Assembly (NCBI GenBank): GCA_004353515.1
Contig: SMNZ01000009.1
Location: forward strand, 1 to 64,000
DNA from: Alteromonadaceae bacterium M269
GTDB lineage: Bacteria; Pseudomonadota; Gammaproteobacteria; Enterobacterales; Alteromonadaceae
Direction: 5' to 3'
DNA length: 64,000 nt
Shown: piece after piece, positions 45,041-55,013 of the stretch
Layout of the letters: each line of letters starts with the position of its first letter
Position numbering within the stretch: position 1 is the stretch's first letter
Translations under genes and position numbers: made by a program
The notes under the pieces: model-generated
Databases searched by the model: none
The model's input: only the letters and a program-made list of their open reading frames with translations
Told to the model about the DNA's origin: nothing

Positions 45041-45973
45041 ATGCAATCGGGGTGGAAACAATTTTTAAAGCGGCGATTTGCTAGCGCTTCTGAATACCAA
45101 TGCTTGGGTATTCATTATTGCCGTAAAGGACTATCTATATCTGTTTTTAAAGCTCACGGCGATCGGTCCGTTTGGGTTATGCAGCATTTTATTCCAGTAG
45201 AAAACTGGCAATCTGAACTCGAGAGCTGGGTTAAGCAGAACAAACTCACTAAAACACCTACCTATTTATTTTTATCGACGGATCACTATGAGTTGGTTCA
45301 AGTTGATAAACCTACCGTTGCAGATGAAGAAATTGCTCAAGCGTTGCGCTGGAGTGTCCAAGACTTAGTTGCGCTTGAAGGCGATTTGGCCGTCGATTAT
45401 TTTGAGGTGCCTGCTCAGCCTACAGGCGCTAATAAAATTAACGTTGTTGTTAGCCAAGCACAGGATATTAAAAACCTTAGTGAAGGCATTGTTAACAGTG
45501 AATTGACGCTACGTCAAATCAGTGTAGCCGAACTTGCAGCGTGTGATCTCCTATATGGTCAAGAAGAGCCTTGCGTTTCGATTACTCAAGAAGCAGGACA
45601 AGATGTTTGTCTTAGCATAGTCAAAGATGGCCAGCTTTATTTTAGCCGAAGGCTGCGAGGGTACGACAATATTAAAAGCTTTTCCCCCGATGAGTTAAGA
45701 ATGGGGAGTATTGATAATTTAACGTTGGAAGTTCAGCGTTCAATGGATTACTTCGAGAGTCAGCTGAGGCAAGCAGCGATAAGAAAAATTGTTGTGAGTA
45801 TGGAAAGTCCTCACTTAAATGTTATCTGTGACATTATGCGTGAACTAACGTTGATCGATGTCGAGCCTCTGGCATATACCTTTGGGGTCGACGATAGCAT
45901 TCCCGTCAAAGACGTCTTCCATTGTAGTCTAGCTGCAGCAACAGCTAATCAGTTGATTGAGGGTGAAGTGTGA
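45041..45973 (+). CDS. mshI: MSHA pilus biogenesis protein MshI (PilM-like)
   Basis: This 310-residue cytoplasmic protein is the actin-fold PilM counterpart of the inner-membrane alignment complex. Features include CLGIHYCRKGLSISVF near the start, ALRWSVQDLVALEGDLAVDYFEVP, and a late segment with LEVQRSMDYFESQL, as in PilM-type ATP-binding proteins. It opens the MSHA locus, and its stop overlaps the next start as GTGA. mshH, which precedes mshI in Vibrio and Shewanella, is absent here. Confidence 0.88.
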   Translation: MQSGWKQFLKRRFASASEYQCLGIHYCRKGLSISVFKAHGDRSVWVMQHFIPVENWQSELESWVKQNKLTKTPTYLFLSTDHYELVQVDKPTVADEEIAQALRWSVQDLVALEGDLAVDYFEVPAQPTGANKINVVVSQAQDIKNLSEGIVNSELTLRQISVAELAACDLLYGQEEPCVSITQEAGQDVCLSIVKDGQLYFSRRLRGYDNIKSFSPDELRMGSIDNLTLEVQRSMDYFESQLRQAAIRKIVVSMESPHLNVICDIMRELTLIDVEPLAYTFGVDDSIPVKDVFHCSLAAATANQLIEGEV

Positions 45974-46584
45974 AGACGCGCGTTAACTTATTCTCTGACG
46001 AGTTCAAACCTCAGTACATGTTGATTACTTTAGGCTTCGCCGGCGTGGTTTGGACCATTACTGTTTTGGCTATCGCTATATTCACTTTTGTCGCCTATTC
46101 GTCTTGGCGTATACATGCAGATATTGCGGAACCTTTCGTCTCTCAATATGAAGAGAAGCAAAGTATGATCAATGTGCTGACAGAAACGAGAGATGGGCGT
46201 TTGAATGATGAAACACTTATGGCTCGTGTTGAGGTCCTCCAAAAGCAACTCGATGCACGCTTGTTACTTATCAATGAGCTAGAGAAGAAAGAGCAGCTTA
46301 AAAACCAGGGCTTTTCGAGCCTGTTAACAGATCTCGCTGAATATCATAAAGACGGTGTGTGGCTGAAACGCATTCGAGTTTCAGAGCAACAAATGCAGTT
46401 ATCAGGCGGCGCGTCTGATGCAGCCATAGTTCCGCAATGGATTAATAGTTTAAAGCAAGCTGATTACTTTGCAGGCAGAAAGTTTGCTGCAGCAACAATG
46501 TATCGCGATGAATTAGATGCGCTACAATTTGAACTAGGTGCTGAGCTAACCCCATTGATTGGAGGTGCTGAAGCCGATGAATAG
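45970..46584 (+). CDS. MSHA biogenesis PilN-like protein (MshI2)
   Basis: This 204-residue protein has a short cytoplasmic tail with VNLFSDEFKP, the PilN segment that binds PilM. One membrane helix (about 17-42), a periplasmic coiled coil (about 60-105) and a small alpha/beta domain follow. It starts at GTG overlapping the mshI stop. It links MshI to MshJ across the inner membrane. Confidence 0.85.
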   Translation: MKTRVNLFSDEFKPQYMLITLGFAGVVWTITVLAIAIFTFVAYSSWRIHADIAEPFVSQYEEKQSMINVLTETRDGRLNDETLMARVEVLQKQLDARLLLINELEKKEQLKNQGFSSLLTDLAEYHKDGVWLKRIRVSEQQMQLSGGASDAAIVPQWINSLKQADYFAGRKFAAATMYRDELDALQFELGAELTPLIGGAEADE

Positions 46585-47245
46585 GTTTGATGTCGTCAAC
46601 GAAAAGTTCAACATGCTCAACCTGAGGGAGCGTGTGCTGATCGTTATCTCTGGTGTCGTTTTGCTGATAGCCATGGGATATGTATTAGCTATTGAACCCT
46701 TTTACATCAAAAGTGATTTACTGCAAAGGCAAACAACACAGAGGCAAGTCGATATTGGACGTTTCCAAGAGCAGATAGAAGCACTTGAGAAGGTTTTAGC
46801 TGACGATCCAGATGCACCATTAAAACTTCGCGTCGAGCAGATTAACAGCGACATTCAAGCACTAGAAAAGCAGTTAGAGAACCATACGTTTGACTTGATT
46901 CCTGCTGAGGAAATGTCTGATGTATTAGAGCAAGTACTGAGTCGAACTAAAGGATTGAAGCTACTTGAGTTGTCATCCATAGCGCCTGAACAGCTCTTAA
47001 CACCAGAAAATGAACCAAATGAGGCCGCTCAGGACTCTTCTCAGGTAAATTTATACCAGCACGGGGTTAAAATTGTTGTTGAAGGTAGTTATTTTGACGT
47101 ACAGCGTTACCTGACAGAAATTGAGCGACTCCAATGGCGTTTTTATTGGCGCCAGTTTGATTATCTGGTTGAAGAATATCCCGCTGCTCGTGTTCAGATC
47201 GAGTTATACACTGTTAGCACTAGTGAAGCTTTTATAGGAGCTTGA
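46577..47245 (+). CDS. mshJ: MSHA biogenesis protein MshJ (PilO-like)
   Basis: This 222-residue protein has an N-terminal RFDVVNEKFNMLNLRERVL tail, a single membrane helix (about 22-40), a coiled coil and a PilO-like ferredoxin fold ending in LQWRFYWRQFDYLVEEYP. The ATG at 46577 has a GGAGG site 11 bases upstream and overlaps the preceding gene's end by 8 bp. It forms the periplasmic heterodimer with the PilN-like protein. Confidence 0.86.
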   Translation: MNRFDVVNEKFNMLNLRERVLIVISGVVLLIAMGYVLAIEPFYIKSDLLQRQTTQRQVDIGRFQEQIEALEKVLADDPDAPLKLRVEQINSDIQALEKQLENHTFDLIPAEEMSDVLEQVLSRTKGLKLLELSSIAPEQLLTPENEPNEAAQDSSQVNLYQHGVKIVVEGSYFDVQRYLTEIERLQWRFYWRQFDYLVEEYPAARVQIELYTVSTSEAFIGA

Positions 47246-47247
47246 CC

Positions 47248-47625
47248 TTGAAGATATTAAATAGACAAATCTGGTCGATGTCTGCTGGGTTACTAGGTTT
47301 AGCGTTGGTAGCAAATGCAGTGGCGCAAACAAAAGTATTGCCTGACCCAACTCGACCACCTGTTGTAAATTCTACTGAGTCGATAGCAACCTCGGCAGCA
47401 GAAGGGCAATTATCGACAGTCGCAAAGCTAACAGCGGTCTTTATTCAACCCAATAACCGAACAGCCGTTATTAATAACGATATTGTTGTTGAAGGCCAAG
47501 TTTGGAACGGTATGCAGATACTGGAAATACATCCGCAAAAGGTAGTGTTAACGAGTGAAAATGGTATTCAGGAACTTCTTCTTAATGACCTTAATATTAA
47601 AAAAGAGGCATATAATGAACTCTAA
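47248..47625 (+). CDS. mshK: MSHA biogenesis protein MshK (PilP-like)
   Basis: This 125-residue protein has a signal sequence (about 1-26). It has the DPTRPP motif just after it, and a small beta domain (TAVFIQPNNRTAVINNDIVVEGQVWNG as its pattern). This is the PilP/MshK connector between the inner-membrane complex and the secretin. Both possible starts are TTG. AGGAG at 47236 is far better spaced for the TTG at 47248 than for the one at 47242. Confidence 0.84.
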   Translation: MKILNRQIWSMSAGLLGLALVANAVAQTKVLPDPTRPPVVNSTESIATSAAEGQLSTVAKLTAVFIQPNNRTAVINNDIVVEGQVWNGMQILEIHPQKVVLTSENGIQELLLNDLNIKKEAYNEL

Positions 47626-49294
47626 TCGTCTCTTTACTGCAATTTTGTGTCTGACATTGTGGGGATGTCAGTCAAAACCAGAGACTCAACCGGTTGCTGC
47701 GTTGGAAGAGGCGTTAGCGCAAATGGAAGCTGAGGAAAAAGAGGGATTACAAGAAATACCGAGTGCAGTGACTCAAGCATTGCAGTCTTCTGGGGATACC
47801 GATGAGACCTCGGGTCTTTTTGGTGAAACCAAATTCGATATTAAAGCGGATCAAGTTGAAGCTAGGACCTTTTTTGCTAACCTCGTAAGTGGAAGTCCAT
47901 ACAGTGTAGCGATACACCCTGAGGTTCAAGGGCAAATTACCTTAGATCTAAAACAAGTGCCTTTATCAGAGGTGTTTGATTTAGTGGCCGATATTTACGG
48001 GTATGACATTCAACGTAAGCGCAATGTCTACCGAGTTTTTCCTGCAGGCATGCGTACAGAGACCTTTGTTGTTAATTATCTTCAGTTGCAACGTATTGGT
48101 ATTACTCAATCTAGTGTGACGTCTGGTGGTGTTACTCAAACTGGTGGTGGAGCTAACGGCAATGGCAACAATAACAACCTTAATGGTGGTTTTGGTGGCA
48201 ACAACAACTTTAGCGGCAATAACCTAGGTGGAAATAATTCGCTAGGTGGCGGCAATATTGGCGGTAATAACAATATTAACGGCACTAATATCGCTACAGT
48301 CTCAGAAACTGACTTTTGGACAAACCTTAGAGAAACGCTTGAAACATTGATAGGCGAAGAAGGTGGAAGGGCTGTGGTTGTCTCACCACAAGCTGGCTTA
48401 GTCACAGTTCGTGCAATGCCTGATGAGATAAGAGCTGTTAAGGCTTTCTTGAATACCACCGAAGAAAATATCCAGCGCCAAGTGATATTAGAAGCTCGCA
48501 TCTTGGAAGTTTCTCTTGAAGATGGTTATCAACAAGGGATTAATTGGACTCAAATATTGTCAAATGCAGGAAGTACTGATTTCCAATTCTCTCAGACAAC
48601 AGCTGCATTAGGTAATGATACGAGTGCCGCTTTGGGGGGTGTGACCAATTTAGCTTTTGTTAATCAGGACTTTAGTGGTGTGATATCGCTACTGTCAACG
48701 CAGGGTAATGTTCAAGTCCTATCTAGCCCACGTGTAACAGCAACCAATAATCAAAAAGCCATTATTAAGGTGGGCGATGATCAGTACTTTGTGACCGATA
48801 TTTCTAATCAAAGCACTATTACTGCGGCTGCAACGCAAACGACGCCTAATATAGAACTAACGCCTTTCTTTTCCGGTATTGCATTGGATGTCACTCCTCA
48901 GATTGATGAGTTAGGTAACGTGATGTTGCACGTGCATCCGTCAGTTATTGAGACGCAAGAACAGGAAAGAGTTATCACGCTGAACCAAGAACAATTTATT
49001 TTACCTCTGGCGCAGAGCAATATCCGTGAGTCTGATACCGTGATTCAAGCGCGCTCTGGTGAGATAGTTGTTATTGGTGGATTAATGCAATCTATCATTG
49101 AAAAAACGAATTCAAAAACACCGTTATTAGGCAGCATTCCAGGACTTGGTGAGTTATTTAAGAGTCGCCGTAGTGCTAAAATTAAGAAAGAGCTTATCAT
49201 CTTAATAAAGCCTACCGTTGTTGGCGCACATACATGGAAGCATGAAATTAAGAAAAGCAGGGAGCAAATGGCTGACTGGTTATATGTGAACTAG
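47615..49294 (+). CDS. mshL: MSHA outer-membrane secretin MshL
   Basis: Forms the outer-membrane gate for the pilus. This 559-residue lipoprotein precursor has a lipobox LTLWGC with Cys at residue 18. N-terminal N-domains include QVPLSEVFDLVADIYGYD, and a long Asn/Gly-rich low-complexity stretch spans about 48125-48295. The secretin domain has VQVLSSPRVTATNNQKAIIKVGD, IVVIGGLM and PLLGSIPGLGELFKSR. The ATG at 47615, with AGAGG, overlaps the end of mshK by 11 bp. Confidence 0.94.
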   Translation: MNSNRLFTAILCLTLWGCQSKPETQPVAALEEALAQMEAEEKEGLQEIPSAVTQALQSSGDTDETSGLFGETKFDIKADQVEARTFFANLVSGSPYSVAIHPEVQGQITLDLKQVPLSEVFDLVADIYGYDIQRKRNVYRVFPAGMRTETFVVNYLQLQRIGITQSSVTSGGVTQTGGGANGNGNNNNLNGGFGGNNNFSGNNLGGNNSLGGGNIGGNNNINGTNIATVSETDFWTNLRETLETLIGEEGGRAVVVSPQAGLVTVRAMPDEIRAVKAFLNTTEENIQRQVILEARILEVSLEDGYQQGINWTQILSNAGSTDFQFSQTTAALGNDTSAALGGVTNLAFVNQDFSGVISLLSTQGNVQVLSSPRVTATNNQKAIIKVGDDQYFVTDISNQSTITAAATQTTPNIELTPFFSGIALDVTPQIDELGNVMLHVHPSVIETQEQERVITLNQEQFILPLAQSNIRESDTVIQARSGEIVVIGGLMQSIIEKTNSKTPLLGSIPGLGELFKSRRSAKIKKELIILIKPTVVGAHTWKHEIKKSREQMADWLYVN

Positions 49295-49298
49295 TGCC

Positions 49299-50210
49299 AT
49301 GTATCTTTATCATTTTGGTTTAAAAGAGTTACCGTTTACGCTAACGCCGAATACGAGCTACTTCTTTGGCTTGCCTAGCCATAAAGAAGCGCTTCAGGTG
49401 TTAACAACGGCTCTAAAAACTGGAGAAGGCTTCATCAAAGTTACCGGTGAAGTCGGAACCGGGAAAACCTTGATTTGTCGCAAGTTGCTCAATGAGCTTC
49501 CTGATCACTTTGGTCTTGCGTATTTACCTAACCCAAATTTGTCTCCTGAAGAATTGAGACGCGAAGTTGCGGCAGAATTAGGTGTAAATATTAGTGGTGA
49601 CGTGAACCAGCAGGAGTTTACGCGCCTCATACATGAAAGACTGATTCAAATTAATCGAGCCAATAAATCTGTTGTACTTATTATTGACGAAGCTCAAGCC
49701 TTACCTAACGAGAGTATTGAGGCCTTGAGACTGTTTACCAACCTGGAGACCGAATCCCGTAAGCTCATTCACGTTGTACTCTTCGGGCAACCAGAATTGA
49801 ATGACAAGTTGAATCTGCCTGAATTAAGGCAGTTAAAGCAGCGTATTACCTTTAGTTATGAACTCAAAGCCATGGATTTGGATCAGCTGAAGCAATACGT
49901 TAAGCACCGTATGACGGTGGCTGGTTTTAAAGGCGGTGAGGCGTTTAATGACCGCTGCTGTAAAAAGTTATACAAGGCAACAAAAGGAACGCCAAGGCTA
50001 GTGAACGTGCTGTGCCACAAAGCCTTGATGCTGGCTTATGGCGAAGGTAAAAGTCACGTTGAGCATAGCCATGTGGTGTTGGCAATTAAAGATACTGAAG
50101 CAACTTTTGTTTCTAGTCATAAGTTACTTTGGTTTAGTTGGTCTTTGTTAATTATTATCGCGATAGCAGGAGCAAGTACTTACTACTTATACCCAGAGGT
50201 GTGGGCATGA
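49299..50210 (+). CDS. mshM: MSHA biogenesis ATPase MshM (ExeA-like)
   Basis: This 303-residue AAA-type ATPase has Walker A GEVGTGKT (50-57) and Walker B VVLIIDEAQALP, and a characteristic start FGLKELPFTLTPN. A single membrane helix near the C-terminus (about 273-296) places the ATPase in the cytoplasm. ExeA-type proteins help secretin assembly through the cell wall. Its stop overlaps the mshN start. Confidence 0.92.
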   Translation: MYLYHFGLKELPFTLTPNTSYFFGLPSHKEALQVLTTALKTGEGFIKVTGEVGTGKTLICRKLLNELPDHFGLAYLPNPNLSPEELRREVAAELGVNISGDVNQQEFTRLIHERLIQINRANKSVVLIIDEAQALPNESIEALRLFTNLETESRKLIHVVLFGQPELNDKLNLPELRQLKQRITFSYELKAMDLDQLKQYVKHRMTVAGFKGGEAFNDRCCKKLYKATKGTPRLVNVLCHKALMLAYGEGKSHVEHSHVVLAIKDTEATFVSSHKLLWFSWSLLIIIAIAGASTYYLYPEVWA

Positions 50211-51439
50211 GTGTAGTTAATAAAATGCTTAACGATTTAGAAAACCGTGAGCAACAACAAGGTGTTGTAGCAGATTATCAGCCTCCTGAGAAAAAGAGGT
50301 CTCCATTAGTTTGGTTCTTGTTAATAGCTCTACTTATTGTGGCGGGGGCCGCTGCTTATATGCAGTTCGGTGCAGAGTTTTTGAAGCAAAGTGAGACTAA
50401 TACTGTTGTGCAGACCGCTGTCACTCCTCAACCCCAACCTGATGTTGTTCACACCAAAAGCGTAGGTTCGGAAACTGAAAATGAGGCACCGAGAGAAGTT
50501 TCATCTCGTGTTAGTCAAGCCTCTATCTCGTCGTTGGCTAAGATTGCTGAGCAGGATGCAATCAGGAACCAACAAGGTGAATCTGAAGAGCAAAGTGTTA
50601 GTACTGAGAGTCTTGATAATACCGACAGTGCTCTAGCTGAGCCTGAGGCGGTAGATAACCAGTCAGCTCAATCGCGGTTAACTGAGAACGCAGAAACAAG
50701 TGTTCAAACTCCCAGTGAAAACACGACTGTAGAATTAGAAGTGACTGAGCAGCCAGAACCTTCCATTGCTCAGGCCGAAGTTACTCCATCAAGCAATAAA
50801 GTCGGCCAAGATGAACCTTCTGAACCAGAGCCACGATCCTCAATGGCTGTTAAGCCGTCAGAAATTAACCGTGACAGTGTTGAAGATATCAAGTTGTTAG
50901 CCCAGAAAGCATTAGCGGATAAGAACAGTCCTCAGGCGATAAATCTTTTGAGTCAGGTACTTAATGAACAGCCGGATAATGTGAATGCTCGTAAGCAGCT
51001 AGCATCGTTGTTTTTTGCTAATGGCGAATCAGGAAAAGCGGAGACGCTATTAAAATACGGTTTAGAACTTAATTCACAGCAGCACGACATTAGGCTCATG
51101 TTGGCAAGACTCTATCAACTCAGTAAAAGGAATATCGAGGCTTTGAGTCTTTTAAGTGAGGTATCTCCTGATATCGTGCTCAATATTGATTATTACGGTC
51201 AACGTGCCTCATTGGCACAACAACTAAAGTCTTTTGAGCAAGCGCGAGAAGATTATTCAGCGCTGACATCTGTTGAACCTGAGCAGGCAAAATGGTGGTT
51301 AGGGTTAGGCATTTCGGCTGATAGTTTGAGTCAAACAGAGTTGGCCAGTGATGCCTATCGCAGAGCTCTTTCTTATAACCAGCTAGATGCGTCGGTCGCT
51401 AATTTTATGCAAAAGCGCCTTCGGGACTTAGGGAGATAA
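50207..51439 (+). CDS. mshN: MSHA biogenesis protein MshN (TPR protein)
   Basis: This 410-residue protein has a short cytoplasmic N-terminus (SVVNKMLNDLENRE, typical of MshN/GspB-like proteins), a membrane helix (about 36-54) and an acidic, Ser/Glu/Gln-rich spacer (about 60-215). A C-terminal TPR region (about 225-405) follows. The ATG at 50207, overlapping the mshM stop, replaces an upstream in-frame extension that lies within mshM. It is probably a periplasmic scaffold for the secretin complex. Confidence 0.88.
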   Translation: MSVVNKMLNDLENREQQQGVVADYQPPEKKRSPLVWFLLIALLIVAGAAAYMQFGAEFLKQSETNTVVQTAVTPQPQPDVVHTKSVGSETENEAPREVSSRVSQASISSLAKIAEQDAIRNQQGESEEQSVSTESLDNTDSALAEPEAVDNQSAQSRLTENAETSVQTPSENTTVELEVTEQPEPSIAQAEVTPSSNKVGQDEPSEPEPRSSMAVKPSEINRDSVEDIKLLAQKALADKNSPQAINLLSQVLNEQPDNVNARKQLASLFFANGESGKAETLLKYGLELNSQQHDIRLMLARLYQLSKRNIEALSLLSEVSPDIVLNIDYYGQRASLAQQLKSFEQAREDYSALTSVEPEQAKWWLGLGISADSLSQTELASDAYRRALSYNQLDASVANFMQKRLRDLGR

Positions 51440-51441
51440 CG

Positions 51442-53232
51442 ATGCAGCCTAAATTAAAAATGCGCTTAGGTGACCTGCTGGTTCATGAAAAAGTTATATC
51501 GTCTGAACAATTGCAACAAGCGTTGAGTTCGCAAAAAGAAACAGGGCGAAAACTAGGGCATACGCTTGTCGATCTGAATATGGTGACGGAAGACAGGCTT
51601 CTCAGCTTCTTAGCGCAACAACTGAATGTTCCTCTGATTGATATTTCTCAAAAGCAGCTCAGCACTCATACTGTGAAGTTGTTACCTGAGGTTCAAGCCC
51701 GCCGCTTTAGGGCTCTGGTGTTAGAGGATTTAGGCGACAAATTATTGGTTGGCATGGGTGACCCGGCTGACCTGGCTGCTCTTGATGCGATTAGTAATAT
51801 CCTGCCCAAACCAGTTACTGTGGCCGTTGTTAAAGAAGCGCAGTTGCTCAACGCGTACGATAACGTTTACCGTCGCACCGATGATATTGTTGCTTTTGCG
51901 AAAGAGCTCGGTGAAGAAACGTCGGATGAGGGCGATTTTGAGTTCATCACGGGTGCTACTGGCGAGCAAGACACAGCTGTAGCTAGGCTTCTTCAATCCA
52001 TTTTTGAAGATGCTGTGCAAACAAAAGCTTCTGATATTCATATAGAACCTGATGAAGGCATGCTGCGAATTCGACAACGGGTCGATGGTGTGCTGCAAGA
52101 GAATACTATTCCAGAGCGTAATATCGCGTCTGCACTGGTATTAAGATTGAAGTTGATGTCAGGACTCGATATCTCGGAGCGTCGTCTGCCGCAAGATGGC
52201 AGAACACAGATTAAGATAAAGGGGCACTCGATTGATGTTCGTGTCTCTACTATGCCTGTTCAAAATGGCGAGTCTGTGGTTATGCGTTTGCTTGACCAAT
52301 CTGCAGGTATATTGACGCTTGAGCAAACCGGTATGCCAAATACCATGTTGCATCGCTTCCGTAAGTTGCTACATCGACCGCATGGCATGATCTTGGTTAC
52401 TGGACCTACGGGCTCTGGTAAAACAACAACCCTGTATGGTGCGTTGAGTGAACTCAATCAAGCGTCAGTTAAAATCATTACGGTTGAAGACCCTGTGGAA
52501 TATCGTTTGCCACGGATTAATCAGGTACAAACGAACAAGAAAATTGGGCTCGATTTCTCGAACGTATTAAGAACCACATTACGTCAAGACCCTGACATTA
52601 TCATGGTCGGTGAGATGCGTGACCATGAAACGGTCGAAATTGGATTGCGAGGCGCTTTAACAGGTCACTTAGTTTTATCTACGCTGCATACCAATGACGC
52701 TATCAGTAGTGCGATTCGCCTTTTAGATATGGGAGCCCCGGGCTATTTGGCTGCCAGTTCATTGCGAGCCATAGTGGCACAACGACTAGTCAGACGTAAC
52801 TGCGACAACTGCCAAGTGGATTATGAGCCTAACGCCGAAGAGCAAGTTTGGCTTTCAAGTCTTGATAGTGATATGTCTAACGTACGGTTCAAGCGAGGCA
52901 CCGGTTGTCAGAACTGTAACCATACCGGATACCGGGGACGTGTGGGCGTGTTTGAACTGTTAGAAATGACAGAAAGCATGATGAATGCGCTTAAGAATAA
53001 TGATACCACCGAGTTTAGTCAGGTTGCTCGATTGAGCCCAGGTTATGCGCCTCTGGCTAAGATGGCATTAACCTACGCCAAAATGGGAATTACATCGGTT
53101 GATGAAGTGCTCAAGCTAATCGAAATGGTTGCAGAGGATGAAGTCGTCGAAGAGACAGAACAAACGGTTGAAGCTGAAGTTAAGGGCGATGAATCAGAAG
53201 GTTTGTCACTAGAGGTAGAACCTAATGGCTAA
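51442..53232 (+). CDS. mshE: MSHA pilus extension ATPase MshE
   Basis: This 596-residue GspE/PilB-type motor has an N-terminal MshEN domain that shows the two c-di-GMP-binding motifs RLGDLLVHEKVIS and KLGHTLVDLNMVT. A linker domain and the ATPase core follow, with Walker A GPTGSGKTT (from residue 321), an Asp box near TVEDPVEYR, Walker B IIMVGEMRD and a zinc finger of Cys454, Cys457, Cys489 and Cys492. Pilus extension should therefore respond to c-di-GMP. An acidic C-terminal tail follows. It lies 2 bp after mshN. Confidence 0.95.
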   Translation: MQPKLKMRLGDLLVHEKVISSEQLQQALSSQKETGRKLGHTLVDLNMVTEDRLLSFLAQQLNVPLIDISQKQLSTHTVKLLPEVQARRFRALVLEDLGDKLLVGMGDPADLAALDAISNILPKPVTVAVVKEAQLLNAYDNVYRRTDDIVAFAKELGEETSDEGDFEFITGATGEQDTAVARLLQSIFEDAVQTKASDIHIEPDEGMLRIRQRVDGVLQENTIPERNIASALVLRLKLMSGLDISERRLPQDGRTQIKIKGHSIDVRVSTMPVQNGESVVMRLLDQSAGILTLEQTGMPNTMLHRFRKLLHRPHGMILVTGPTGSGKTTTLYGALSELNQASVKIITVEDPVEYRLPRINQVQTNKKIGLDFSNVLRTTLRQDPDIIMVGEMRDHETVEIGLRGALTGHLVLSTLHTNDAISSAIRLLDMGAPGYLAASSLRAIVAQRLVRRNCDNCQVDYEPNAEEQVWLSSLDSDMSNVRFKRGTGCQNCNHTGYRGRVGVFELLEMTESMMNALKNNDTTEFSQVARLSPGYAPLAKMALTYAKMGITSVDEVLKLIEMVAEDEVVEETEQTVEAEVKGDESEGLSLEVEPNG

Positions 53233-54463
53233 ATTCAATTATACCGCGAGAAGTGCCAATGGCGCTCTAACGAGCGGTACATTGGAAGCTGCCGATCAGA
53301 ATGCTGCTGCACAAATTTTGTTTAGCCGTAGCGTAACCCCTATTGATATTAAGCTACAGACAGGCCGTGAAGCTTCTACCGACAATAGTTCAGATGACGA
53401 AGTTATATCGTTCTGGGTGAAGAAAGTATCACTCGAAGATTTGGTGATTTTTGCCAGACAAATGTATTCCCTGGCAAAGTCAGGTATACCCATACTGAGA
53501 GCTGTTAATGGATTAGCTGACAGCACTAACTCTAAGCGTATGCGCGTTGCGTTGATTGATGTTTCGCGTCAATTGGAAAGAGGTAGAAACCTGTCTAGTG
53601 CTTTGAATGGTCACCCTGAAATCTTTAACCAACTCTTTGTTAGCATTGTTCATGTTGGTGAGAACACAGGTAACTTAGATCAAGCATTTCTGCAATTGTC
53701 TGAGTACTTAGAAAGAGAACAAGAAACTCGTAAACAAATTAAGTCTGCGACGCGATACCCGATGTTTGTGATGATCGCTATTGTGATTGCTTTGGTCGTT
53801 ATGAACATCTTCGTTATTCCTAACTTCGCCAACCTCTTTTCGCGCTTAGGTGCAGATTTACCTGTCATGACCAAGTTCTTGATAGGCATGTCCAATGTGT
53901 TTGTGAACTACTGGCAATTTATGCTGGTTGGTGTTGTAGCGCTCGTCTTTTTTATTCGGCGATACCTAAATACTGAAAGTGGTCGTTATCGTTGGGACAG
54001 AATGCAGCTCAGGCTGCCTGCTGTGGGCGATATTATTGAACGTAGTTTGCTGGCACGTTTTTCGCGCAGTTTCTCGATGATGGTGTCATCGGGTGTACCC
54101 ATGACAAGCGCATTGAATTTGGTGGCGGATGCCGTATCCAATGCCTATATGGCCGACAAAATTATTGGTATGCGTTTGAGTATTGAAAAAGGCGAGAGCC
54201 TTTCACGTGTTGCGTTAGCAAGTGGTTTGTTTACGCCACTTGTATTGCAGATGATTAATGTTGGGGAAGAAACCGGAAGGGTCGATGAGCTCTTAGCTGA
54301 TTCTGCTGAATACTATGAGCGAGAAGTCGACTATGACCTTAAATCTCTAACATCGAAGATAGAACCCATATTGATCGGTGTTGTTGCCATTATGGTTTTG
54401 GTGCTAGCACTTGGAATATTCACACCTATGTGGGATCTCATGGGGGCGTTCCGTGGCCGTTAA
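53225..54463 (+). CDS. mshG: MSHA inner-membrane platform protein MshG
   Basis: This 412-residue GspF/PilC-type protein has an N-terminal FNYTARSANGALTSG segment and two repeats of the GspF domain (about 70-195 and 275-395). It has membrane helices near 175-200, 225-245 and 378-402. It transmits the MshE motor stroke to pilin assembly. Its ATG overlaps the mshE stop. Confidence 0.94.
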   Translation: MAKFNYTARSANGALTSGTLEAADQNAAAQILFSRSVTPIDIKLQTGREASTDNSSDDEVISFWVKKVSLEDLVIFARQMYSLAKSGIPILRAVNGLADSTNSKRMRVALIDVSRQLERGRNLSSALNGHPEIFNQLFVSIVHVGENTGNLDQAFLQLSEYLEREQETRKQIKSATRYPMFVMIAIVIALVVMNIFVIPNFANLFSRLGADLPVMTKFLIGMSNVFVNYWQFMLVGVVALVFFIRRYLNTESGRYRWDRMQLRLPAVGDIIERSLLARFSRSFSMMVSSGVPMTSALNLVADAVSNAYMADKIIGMRLSIEKGESLSRVALASGLFTPLVLQMINVGEETGRVDELLADSAEYYEREVDYDLKSLTSKIEPILIGVVAIMVLVLALGIFTPMWDLMGAFRGR

Positions 54464-54950
54464 GGGCGAATACAGACAACACACGTTATTGATTAACTGT
54501 GTGATTGTCATTGCGTTTTTTGCCTTGATAAGCACCTTGGTTTGGTATCTGTATGAAAGTGAACCAGATATGGAACGAACAGCCATGGAAGTGCTTAAAA
54601 AACAATTTGCTACCAGTGTGACTAATGCTCATTGGCAATGGCGAGCAGAAGGTGAGCCTAACCGAATTGTGTTGGTTCACTATGATGCTGAAGGTAAAGA
54701 AACAAATAGGCGCCCGATTGAAATGGGACACCTTGGTTACCCTAGGGTAGAACCTAGTAGTGCGGGATGTGGGAAATTATGGCGAATGGTATTGGACATT
54801 CCACTTACCATAAACAGAATGAAAGTCTATGCCGAGTATTACGATGGCATAGCGATTAACGACAACGTACTAGATTCATATTGTCGTTTTAAGTTGTTAA
54901 ATGGCCCTCAATTTGATTACAAGATTTATCGTGGTCAGATTGTTAAGTAG
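54453..54950 (+). CDS. mshF: MSHA biogenesis protein MshF
   Basis: This 165-residue protein has a short basic start, a membrane helix (about 13-36) and a periplasmic domain ending QFDYKIYRGQIVK. MshF has no well-defined role in any pilus system, and I assign it by its position between mshG and mshB. The GTG at 54453, overlapping the end of mshG by 11 bp, begins just before the helix. A longer frame lies within mshG. Confidence 0.75.
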   Translation: MAVKGEYRQHTLLINCVIVIAFFALISTLVWYLYESEPDMERTAMEVLKKQFATSVTNAHWQWRAEGEPNRIVLVHYDAEGKETNRRPIEMGHLGYPRVEPSSAGCGKLWRMVLDIPLTINRMKVYAEYYDGIAINDNVLDSYCRFKLLNGPQFDYKIYRGQIVK

Positions 54951-55013
54951 CGCACCTAAGATCAAAGACTCTAGTGTGATGCGATTTTATTTTATTGATG
55001 TTTTGAGGATGCA

